A DNA stretch of 41,187 nt from positions 1 to 41,187 of the forward strand of contig JAICIG010000006.1 in assembly GCA_025924495.1 (NCBI GenBank), read 5' to 3'. The position numbers were made by a program, and so were the translations under genes. Source of the stretch: Pirellulales bacterium. GTDB taxonomy: Bacteria > Planctomycetota > Planctomycetia > Pirellulales > JAICIG01. The notes below the pieces were generated by a model. That model saw only the letters and a list, made by a program, of their open reading frames with translations, was not told the DNA's origin and searched no databases. How positions within the stretch are numbered: the stretch's first letter is position 1; each line of letters begins with the position of its first letter. This document shows, one piece after another, positions 34,593 to 41,187 of the stretch.

Positions 34593-35714
34593 ATGAAAAT
34601 CACGCAAGTCATCTGCCAAATCCTTCGCATCAAGAATATCGTCGCCAAAACGGCCAGCAGTCAGGACGCCGTGCTGGTCCGCATCCGCACGGACACCGGC
34701 TTGGAAGGCATCGGAGAAGCCGACAGCTCGCCCGAGGTCGTCAAGGCGATCGTCGACGCGCCGTTCAGCCACAATATCGCTTGCGGGCTGCGGCAGATAT
34801 TAGTTGGCCAGAACCCGCTGGAAACTGACCGACTATGGCAGGAAATGCATCGCCGCACGATGTACTTCGGCCGCTCGAGCGTGACGATCACTGCGATGGC
34901 AGCGATCGACATGGCGCTTTGGGACCTGAAGGGGAAGCACTTTGGCGAGCCGATCCATCGGCTGTTGGGTGGCAAACGGCACGAGCGAATTCAAGCGTAT
35001 GCATCGATCCTGTTCGGCCGCGACGGGCGGCAAACGGCCGATATTGCGCGCCGCTGGGTCGAGGCCGGCTATCGTGCCGTCAAATTTGGCTGGGAGCCCA
35101 TGGGCCAGTCGGAGACGGTCGATATCGATCTTGTCCGCGGCGCTCGGGAAGGCTTGGGCGACGCCACGCTGTTGGTCGATGCCGGCTGCGTCTGGGATGC
35201 GCGCACGGCTTTGGCCCGAGCGAAGGCCTTCAGCGACTATCGCATCGGCTGGCTCGAAGAGCCGCTCGATCCGGACGACGTCGAGGGCTACGTCTGGCTG
35301 CGTGATCGTTCTCCCGCGCCGATCGCGGCCGGCGAGGAAGAGTGCGGTCGCGCGGCGTTTCGTCCGCTCATCGATCGCCGCGCGCTCGACGTCTACCAGG
35401 TCGACCTTTCGCGCAACGGATTCACCGACTCGGCTTACATTCGCAACCGCGTGGAAGAGATTGGAGCTCGGCTTTGCAATCATTGCTATACGAGCCCGCT
35501 GACCGTCGCCGCCAGCTTGCACTGGTTAAGCACCTGCCGCGACGCCTTCTTGTTTGAGGACTGCGTCGAGGACTCGCCCTTGCGGCATGATCTGACGCAC
35601 GAAAAGGTGCAAGCCCAGGACGGTTGGATCGAAGTACCCGACCGGCCGGGCCTCGGCGTGACGCTGGACGAAGATTTCGTCGCTGCGAACCTGGTGTGCG
35701 AGTCGGGACGGTGA
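34593..35714 (+). CDS. Mandelate racemase/muconate lactonizing enzyme (enolase superfamily)
   Basis: A 373-residue enzyme that abstracts a proton alpha to a carboxylate. The N-terminal capping domain (GIGEADSSPEVVKAIV, NPLETDRLWQEM) is followed by a TIM barrel with the three metal ligands Asp196 (LLVDAGCVW), Glu222 (WLEEPL) and Glu248 (AAGEEE), a candidate catalytic Lys164 (AVKFGWEP) and His297 (NHCYTS), the latter placed as in mandelate racemase. It is probably an acid-sugar dehydratase or racemase; the substrate is not assignable. ATG 34593 is used. The surrounding lactonase and cyclase genes suggest carbohydrate or acid catabolism, which is inference. Confidence 0.9.
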   Translation: MKITQVICQILRIKNIVAKTASSQDAVLVRIRTDTGLEGIGEADSSPEVVKAIVDAPFSHNIACGLRQILVGQNPLETDRLWQEMHRRTMYFGRSSVTITAMAAIDMALWDLKGKHFGEPIHRLLGGKRHERIQAYASILFGRDGRQTADIARRWVEAGYRAVKFGWEPMGQSETVDIDLVRGAREGLGDATLLVDAGCVWDARTALARAKAFSDYRIGWLEEPLDPDDVEGYVWLRDRSPAPIAAGEEECGRAAFRPLIDRRALDVYQVDLSRNGFTDSAYIRNRVEEIGARLCNHCYTSPLTVAASLHWLSTCRDAFLFEDCVEDSPLRHDLTHEKVQAQDGWIEVPDRPGLGVTLDEDFVAANLVCESGR

Positions 35715-35848
35715 CGAAGCAACACGGCGACACGTCTCTGAAAGCAGCGAACCACTAATAGTCTCCGTTAACCAGTGAAGATTAGGGCAGATTAACGGTT
35801 TCCTGCTTTTCTCTCGGTGGCTTCGGTTCGGCGTGTCACGGCCGGCGT

Positions 35849-35856
35849 GCTACAAT
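35849..35856 (+). promoter_or_regulatory. Candidate extended -10 seven bases before a start codon
   Basis: GCTACAAT contains TACAAT (35851-35856) preceded by TGC, an extended -10 form. The next ATG is at 35864, so transcription would begin at or within about a base of it, giving a leaderless or almost leaderless mRNA. GGAG in the gap could instead be a ribosome-binding site of an mRNA started further upstream. Confidence 0.35.
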
Positions 35857-35863
35857 CGGAGAC

Positions 35864-38800
35864 ATGCGAAATCTCAGCTTCAGCCTGGTTGGAGTGTGGC
35901 TGCTGGCGACCTCGGCTGCACTTGCCCGAGAGCCCCGCGCCATCTCGTTTGACGACGACGTGCTGCCGCTCCTTAAGGCGCGGTGCGTCAAGTGCCACGG
36001 GCCGCTGAAACGCGAAGGCGAATTGAATCTCGCCGCAGCGCGAGGCATCGCCCGCGGCGGCCAGACCGGCGCTTCGATCGATCATGAGCAACCCACAAAG
36101 AGTTTGCTCTGGCAGCGGATCGACGCCAATGAAATGCCGCCCAAGGAACCTCTTTCGCTCGAGGAGCGAGCAATTCTGCGACGCTGGCTCGAAGCCGGTG
36201 CGCCAGGCTTGCCGCAAACGGTCGATGAACCGGAGTCCGCCGACCATTGGGCGTTTCAACATCTCTCGCCACACGTTCCAAGCGAATTTGCCCACCCTGA
36301 GTCGGCTCGCAATGCAATAGACCGCTTCTTGCTGGCGAAGCTCGAAGCCAAGAATCTTTCGTTCTCGCCCGAGGCGGATCGCCCGACGCTCGTGCGGCGC
36401 GTCAGCTTCGATCTGACGGGTTTGCCCCCCAGCCCGGACGAAATCGCTCAGTTCGTTGCTGACTCGGCGCCCGACGCCTACGAGCGAATGGTCGATCGCT
36501 ATCTGGCTTCGCCGCATTACGGCGAACGCTGGGGCAAGCACTGGCTCGATGCGGCAGGCTATGCGGACTCCAATGGCTACTTCAACGCCGACACCGATCG
36601 GCCGCTGGCCTATCGCTATCGCGACTACGTAGTCGCGTCGATTAACCGCGACAAACCATTCGACCGCTTCCTCAAAGAGCAACTCGCCGGCGACGAGCTG
36701 TCGGGCTATCGGCCGGGCGAAGAAGTGAAGCCCGAGATGGTTGAATTGCTCGTCGCCACGCACTTTCTGCGAAACGCCCAGGATGGCACCGGCGAGAGCG
36801 ACGGCAATCCCGACGAGGTGCTGGCCGATCGTTATTCGGTGCTCGAGGGGACCGAGCAGATTTTGGGCTCGGCGCTGTTCGGCCTGACGTTTCAGTGCGC
36901 CCGCTGCCACGACCACAAATTCGAGCCGGTCACGCAGAAAGAATATTACCAACTGCAAGCAATCCTGCGGCCGGCGTTCAATCTCGATCATTGGCTGAAG
37001 CCCAACGAGCGGCACGTCTTCACGGCGTCGGCCGCGGATATCGCCGACTGGGAGTCGCGAATGAAGGGGATCGAGGCCGAAATTACCGAGCGCCGCCAGG
37101 AATTCGCTGCTTGGGCTCGTCAGCATCGCCCGCGCGGCGAGACATTGTTTGAGGACCACTTTGACGCGCCCGAAAAACTCACGGCGCTGTGGAGCAATAC
37201 GGCGCCGGGCGACGATGCTCCCGGCGGCGCTCCCGCAGTCAATGTCGGCGCCAGTGCGGCGCCAGGAGCCGTTTGCGATGGCGGCGCACTCAACATCATC
37301 GAATCGGGCGGGGCGGGCAATCGCTGGCTCTCAACCGCGAAAAGCTTCGATTGGACGCCTGACGAATCGGGCGGCTGGATTCAGGTCACCTTCGATCTGG
37401 TCGCCGACAAACTGCCGATAGGCGGCGAACCGGCGGCCCGAATCGGCTACTATATCGGCCTCAACGACTACAACGACAACGCCGAGCGCAAAGGGAACAT
37501 TCTTTTCGACGGTAATCCCGCGGGCGGCGCCGAAATCCACATCGATTATCCGGGCGCCGATTCGCGCGCCGCGGCAAAACTTGGTTCTTCGCCTTATAAG
37601 CCTGGACGCAATTTCGGCGTGAGGATAACGAACATCGGCGAGGGCAAGTTCCGCCTCGACCACCTCATCGACCTCGCCCCTGAGGAACAGTCCGTCACAC
37701 TGGCGGCCGATGACATGGCCGATGGCGGCTTCGGCTTCGAGTTCTGTTGCGGACGCAGCTTCGTCGTTGACAACGTGCTTGTCGAAAGCGGCGGTCCGCA
37801 GATCGCCGGAACCGAACAGGCGAACTTCGAAGAGCAATTGCAAAACCGGCGTAAACAACTCGAACAAGCCATTGCGGCAGCCAAGGGCAAACGCAGCGAC
37901 AAACCGGGCAAGGTAGCCTGGCTGACCGACGTTTCGCCGCAACCGCCCGATGTGTTTCTGCTGGTACGCGGCAACTACTCGCAGCCCGGTGAAAAGGTCG
38001 AGCCGGGCGTCCCCGCGGTTCTGGCCGATCCGGATAACTTGTATGTCGCGCCCGCGCCGCCTGCTGGCGCCGCAACGACGGGCCGCCGCCTGGCGTTCGC
38101 CGAGTGGCTGACGCGGCCGAACTCGCGAGCCGCGGCGCTTCTGGCTCGGGTGACCGTGAACCGCACCTGGCAGCAACATTTCGGGGTCGGCCTGGCGGCA
38201 TCGGCGGACAATCTGGGCTATAGCGGCGCCGCTCCGTCGCATCGTGAACTGCTCGACTGGCTCGCCGCTTCATTGGTTGAGCAAGGCTGGCGGATGAAGA
38301 CGCTGCACCGGCAGATTCTATTGTCGGCCGCTTATCGTCAGTCGAGCCGCCCGCGCGACCAAGCCCTCGCCGTCGATCCCGATAACCGCTTGCTGTGGCG
38401 GTTTCCCCTTCGTCGGCTGGATGCCGAGAGCATTCGCGATGCGATGCTGGCCGCCAGCGGCGAGCTCGACTTGCAGCTCGGCGGACCGTACGTGCCGACC
38501 CAGCGGACCGGCGAAGGCGAAGTGGTCGTCGATGAATCGCTGCCCGGCGCTCGCCGCCGCAGCATCTATCTACAGCAGCGGCGGACTCAGGTATTGAGCA
38601 TGCTCGATGTCTACGATGCGCCGTCGATCGTTACGAACTGCACGCGGCGGAGCGAATCGGCAATGCCGCTGCAAGCGCTCAGCGCGCTCAACTCGGCGTT
38701 CGCGGTCGCCAGGGCGAAGGCTTCTTGCGCGAGGCTGGAGCGTGAAACCGCCGATGAACTTGAGCCGCGACTCAATCGCGCGTTCCTGCTCGCCGTTGGC

Positions 38801-38953
38801 CGTTCGCCCGATGCGGCGGAGCGCGAGACTGCGGAAAGATTTCTGGCGGCGCAGCGCGCGAATTATGGCGAACGCGCCGACGCAGCGCGCCAGGCCTGGA
38901 CCGATTTTTGCCAGATGCTGCTGGCCAGCAATGCCTTCTTATACGTCGAGTGA
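35864..38953 (+). CDS. PSCyt1-DUF1549-DUF1553 protein with LamG-like insertion
   Basis: A 1029-residue exported protein, the second of this family here. Signal peptide ~1-22, PSCyt1 heme site CVKCH (41-45) with EMPPKEPLSLEERAIL, DUF1549 with [19 protein letters not shown] and a second CxxCH (CARCH, 345-349, in [11 protein letters not shown]). Between DUF1549 and DUF1553 is an insert of ~220 residues (426-646) beginning ETLFEDHFDAPEKL and ending FVVDNVLVESGG, a beta-sandwich of LamG/concanavalin-like character that the first copy lacks. DUF1553 follows from ~740. The insert suggests carbohydrate binding. It is followed by DUF1501 after 9 bp, so the pair is an operon. Confidence 0.9.
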   Translation: MRNLSFSLVGVWLLATSAALAREPRAISFDDDVLPLLKARCVKCHGPLKREGELNLAAARGIARGGQTGASIDHEQPTKSLLWQRIDANEMPPKEPLSLEERAILRRWLEAGAPGLPQTVDEPESADHWAFQHLSPHVPSEFAHPESARNAIDRFLLAKLEAKNLSFSPEADRPTLVRRVSFDLTGLPPSPDEIAQFVADSAPDAYERMVDRYLASPHYGERWGKHWLDAAGYADSNGYFNADTDRPLAYRYRDYVVASINRDKPFDRFLKEQLAGDELSGYRPGEEVKPEMVELLVATHFLRNAQDGTGESDGNPDEVLADRYSVLEGTEQILGSALFGLTFQCARCHDHKFEPVTQKEYYQLQAILRPAFNLDHWLKPNERHVFTASAADIADWESRMKGIEAEITERRQEFAAWARQHRPRGETLFEDHFDAPEKLTALWSNTAPGDDAPGGAPAVNVGASAAPGAVCDGGALNIIESGGAGNRWLSTAKSFDWTPDESGGWIQVTFDLVADKLPIGGEPAARIGYYIGLNDYNDNAERKGNILFDGNPAGGAEIHIDYPGADSRAAAKLGSSPYKPGRNFGVRITNIGEGKFRLDHLIDLAPEEQSVTLAADDMADGGFGFEFCCGRSFVVDNVLVESGGPQIAGTEQANFEEQLQNRRKQLEQAIAAAKGKRSDKPGKVAWLTDVSPQPPDVFLLVRGNYSQPGEKVEPGVPAVLADPDNLYVAPAPPAGAATTGRRLAFAEWLTRPNSRAAALLARVTVNRTWQQHFGVGLAASADNLGYSGAAPSHRELLDWLAASLVEQGWRMKTLHRQILLSAAYRQSSRPRDQALAVDPDNRLLWRFPLRRLDAESIRDAMLAASGELDLQLGGPYVPTQRTGEGEVVVDESLPGARRRSIYLQQRRTQVLSMLDVYDAPSIVTNCTRRSESAMPLQALSALNSAFAVARAKASCARLERETADELEPRLNRAFLLAVGRSPDAAERETAERFLAAQRANYGERADAARQAWTDFCQMLLASNAFLYVE

Positions 38954-38962
38954 AGCTGCGCC

Positions 38963-40372
38963 ATGCATAGCCCTGAAAGCACTTTCGCCGTCAACCGCCG
39001 CGCATTCCTCGGCCGCTATGCGGGATGTCTCGGCACGCTGGCCTTGGCTGATCTCCTTGGCCAGGATTCAAGCCAACTGTTGGCGGGAGAAGCGAAACCC
39101 ACAGCACCGCCGGCGAAAGCCAAGGCAGTGATCTGTCTGTTCCAACACGGCGGTCCAAGTCAAATGGACCTGTTCGACGCCAAGCCCGAGCTTACGAAGC
39201 AGCACGGCAAACCGTATCCCGGAGAATTGGAAATTCACTTCGATAAGCAGAAGGGCAATCTGCTGGCTTCGCCATTCAAATTTGCGCCGCAAGGTCAGTC
39301 GGGCATACAATTGTCTGAACTGCTTCCGCATACGGCCCAGATCGTCGACAACATTACCCTCGTGCGGTCGATGACCACCGAGTCGGTCGACCACGAAGCG
39401 GCCTTGCGCTTGATCCACACCGGCAAGATTCAGGCCGGCCGGCCGGTGTTCGGCTCGTGGGTTACCTACGCCTTGGGTTCCGAAAGCCGCGAATTGCCCA
39501 GCTTTGTCGTGCTCTCCGATCCCGGCGGACTGCCGGTCGATGGCGTACGAAATTGGTCGAGCGGTTGGCTGCCGGCCGTATTTCAAGGTACGACATTCCG
39601 CTCCGGCACATCGCCTGTGTTGAACTTGGCTACGCCGGCCGAAACGCCGGCTGCGGCCCGGGCTGAGCAACTGCGGTTGGTGGAAGCCCTGAACCGGGCC
39701 CATCTGGCGCGGCATCGCGATAGTTCGGAATTGGCCGCGAGGATTGCCAACTTCGAAACAGCCGCCCGAATGCAGACGGCGGCGCCCGAGGTGATTGATT
39801 TCTCGGGCGAAACTGAAGCCACGCGCCGGCTGTACGGCCTCGATAACCCGGCGACACAAGAGTATGGCAGCCGCTGCCTGCTCGCGCGGCGACTGGTCGA
39901 GCGGGGCGTACGGTTCCTGCAGGTATTTCTCAGCGGCCAACCCTGGGACACGCACAGCAAGAACGCCGAAAGCCTCAAGGGACTCTGCAGCCGCACCGAT
40001 CAGCCGAGCGCCGCGCTGGTGAAAGATCTCAAGCAGCGTGGATTGCTCGATTCGACGATCGTGCTCTGGACGGGCGAGTTTGGCCGACTGCCCGTCTCGC
40101 AGGGCAGCGACGGTCGGGATCACAACCGTCACGCCTTCTCGCTCTGGCTGGCCGGCGGCGGCTTCAGGGCCGGCTACGCCCACGGTCAAACCGATCCGTT
40201 CGGCTACCGCTCGGTCGACCAGATCGTCAGCGTTCACGATCTGCACGCGACGCTTCTGCATGCGCTAGGACTTGACCACGCACGGCTCGTCTATCCGCAT
40301 GAAGGCCGCAACGACAGTCTGACCGACATCGACGTGTCGCACGCCAAGGTCGTCACGGAACTGCTGGCATAA
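38963..40372 (+). CDS. DUF1501 protein, Tat-exported (second copy)
   Basis: 469 residues. The Tat region NRRAFLGRYAGCLGTLALAD (11-30) is clear. It has the same blocks as the first DUF1501 protein: CLFQHGGPSQMDLFDAKP, LVRSMTTESVDHEAA, LARRLVERGVRFLQVFLSG, QPWDTHSKN, VLWTGEFGRLPVSQGSDGRDHNRHAF and VHDLHATLLHALGLDH. It differs from the first copy in having QPWDTH in place of TDWDHHGNND, and a shorter loop after GEFGR, which could alter the metal site or substrate. It begins 9 bp after the PSCyt1/DUF1549 gene. Function is unknown beyond the superfamily. Confidence 0.9.
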   Translation: MHSPESTFAVNRRAFLGRYAGCLGTLALADLLGQDSSQLLAGEAKPTAPPAKAKAVICLFQHGGPSQMDLFDAKPELTKQHGKPYPGELEIHFDKQKGNLLASPFKFAPQGQSGIQLSELLPHTAQIVDNITLVRSMTTESVDHEAALRLIHTGKIQAGRPVFGSWVTYALGSESRELPSFVVLSDPGGLPVDGVRNWSSGWLPAVFQGTTFRSGTSPVLNLATPAETPAAARAEQLRLVEALNRAHLARHRDSSELAARIANFETAARMQTAAPEVIDFSGETEATRRLYGLDNPATQEYGSRCLLARRLVERGVRFLQVFLSGQPWDTHSKNAESLKGLCSRTDQPSAALVKDLKQRGLLDSTIVLWTGEFGRLPVSQGSDGRDHNRHAFSLWLAGGGFRAGYAHGQTDPFGYRSVDQIVSVHDLHATLLHALGLDHARLVYPHEGRNDSLTDIDVSHAKVVTELLA

Positions 40373-40375
40373 AAG

Positions 40376-40495
40376 GTAGACAGTAGACGGTAGGCAGTAG
40401 ACAGCAAAGAAGCCTTTGCGTTTTGCTTTCTCCTGGGCCCGTCTGCCGTCTACTGCCTACCGTCTACTGACTACCGTCTACTGCCTACCGTCTAC
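40376..40495. repeat. Heptad-period inverted and direct repeat between convergent genes
   Basis: 40376-40403 is four 7-mers (GTAGACA GTAGACG GTAGGCA GTAGACA). 40440-40495 on the opposite strand is eight 7-mers of GTAGACG/GTAGGCA/GTAGTCA type. A 21-bp core at 40381-40401 is the exact reverse complement of 40449-40469 and nearly so of 40477-40496. Together they can form a long hairpin between convergent gene ends. The right end lies inside the glycosyltransferase gene. Confidence 0.95.
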
Positions 40496-41187
40496 TTTTC
40501 ACCGCATCTTGGTACAGCTGCAGGTGCAGCTTGTCGCAAACGTCGAGGCTGTATCGTTCGCGAATGAGCCGTTGGGATGCCTGGCCGAGATGCTTGAACT
40601 CTCTTGGCTCGGCGAGCACACGCAATGCCTGGTCTACAAACGCATCGACATCGAAGAAATCGACAAGCAGGCCGTTCTCGTCATGCGCAATCATTTCTCG
40701 CACAGGCGCGGTGTCCGATGCCAGCACGGTGGCGCCGCAGGCCAAGGCGTTCATGAGCGACCATGACAGTACGAAGGGGACCGTCAGATAGATGTGCAAA
40801 TCGCTGATCGAGAACAACTGCGCCAATTGCTCAGGCGGCAGCAGGCCGGGGAAAATAAACCGAGACAGATCATACCTGTCTTGCGCTAATACCCAGTTCA
40901 AGAAGGACTCGCCGCCGATCGTCTTCTGGTCGCCGCCATAGCAAATGCGGTCCTGCCCCACGACGACAAATACGATGTCGCTGCGCTCCTCCGCCAGAAG
41001 TTTCGCCGCTTTCATGAAGATATCAAAGCCGCGAATCGACTCAAATCCGCGCGAAACGTAAGTCACGATCTTCATGTCTGCCGGTATGGATCGCCCCTCA
41101 ATCGTTCGGGGCGCGTCAGTTCTAGGTCGCCACAAATCCGTATCAACGCCATCGAACACAACGCGCACCTTGTCGTGGTAGTGCTCC
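40485..41187 (-). CDS. Group 4 (GT-B) glycosyltransferase, N-terminus beyond the window
   Basis: The frame is open across the right edge (EHYHDKVRVVFDGVDTDLW), so only the C-terminal ~234 residues are visible. They form the nucleotide-sugar-binding half of a GT-B enzyme: VFDGVDTDLW, MKIVTYVSRGFESIRGFDIFMKA-type lobe start, FVVVGQDR, FPGLLPPEQLAQLFSISDLHIYL, and NALACGATVLASDTAPVREMI followed by GLLVDFFDVDAF. In the usual E-x7-E motif the second Glu is Asn here (SLMNALACG), which may alter donor handling. The last codons (K-S-R-R-stop) lie within the heptad repeat. The acceptor is unknown. Confidence 0.85.
   Translation of the reverse strand, partial: EHYHDKVRVVFDGVDTDLWRPRTDAPRTIEGRSIPADMKIVTYVSRGFESIRGFDIFMKAAKLLAEERSDIVFVVVGQDRICYGGDQKTIGGESFLNWVLAQDRYDLSRFIFPGLLPPEQLAQLFSISDLHIYLTVPFVLSWSLMNALACGATVLASDTAPVREMIAHDENGLLVDFFDVDAFVDQALRVLAEPREFKHLGQASQRLIRERYSLDVCDKLHLQLYQDAVKSRR

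Noticed and set aside
35792..37159. 455-codon minus-strand frame
   Set aside because: Antisense to the conserved PSCyt1/DUF1549 gene; no motif and a composition typical of shadow frames.
39068..40261. 397-codon minus-strand frame
   Set aside because: Antisense to the DUF1501 gene, whose conserved blocks are clear.

Overview
The window looks like a chromosomal segment of a planctomycete, probably Pirellulales-like; the lineage is inferred from gene content. The diagnostic families are two tandem pairs of a secreted PSCyt1/DUF1549/DUF1553 protein followed by a Tat-exported DUF1501 protein, a Hanks-type kinase fused to a membrane region, a leucine-rich-repeat protein with a single N-terminal anchor, and a 1587-residue surface protein with an L-E-E-R-R-L-L N-terminal motif. 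GC content is high and genes are in short, mixed-strand operons. I recognised no rRNA, tRNA, CRISPR array, insertion sequence or phage gene.

Layout. 1-3400 (minus strand): an edge-truncated nucleotidyltransferase overlapping a small upstream gene, a TPR protein, a palindromic repeat, a secreted beta-propeller protein and a secreted di-heme cytochrome c peroxidase. 3586-7600 (minus): leuD, leuC and a membrane Ser/Thr kinase. 8187-12937: a SAM methyltransferase, then on the plus strand rfbB and rfbA separated by a long hairpin, a small secreted protein and a FabH-type ketosynthase. 12972-18424: an M24 peptidase, then the first DUF1549/1553 plus DUF1501 pair. 18520-20843: DUF1499 with a gene that appears cut by an in-frame TGA, then an LRR membrane protein. 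21550-26313: the giant protein (TIGR03118-like propeller, ten WGDG repeats, four DUF4214-like units). 26383-35714: GNAT plus PaiB, DinB, a three-gene operon (SMP-30 lactonase, S9 peptidase, saccharopine-dehydrogenase-like reductase), a cyclase, family 5 uracil-DNA glycosylase and an enolase-superfamily enzyme. 35864-40372: the second DUF1549/1553 plus DUF1501 pair, with a LamG-like insert. 40485 to the right edge: an incomplete group 4 glycosyltransferase.

The clearest functional groupings are leucine biosynthesis (leuCD), dTDP-sugar synthesis (rfbAB, no rfbC or rfbD here), extracytoplasmic heme and polymer-associated proteins (peroxidase, PSCyt1 and DUF1501 proteins, giant repeat protein), and a probable catabolic set (lactonase, peptidase, cyclase, enolase-superfamily enzyme).

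The most unusual layer is between genes. Four sites carry repeats with an exact 7-nt period but different sequences; two of them form long inverted repeats, and three touch a gene boundary: next to the rfbA start, across the S9 peptidase start, and supplying the last codons and stop of the glycosyltransferase. Separately, a nested palindrome built on GGCGGCCT occurs twice, 32 kb apart, each time just downstream of gene 3' ends.
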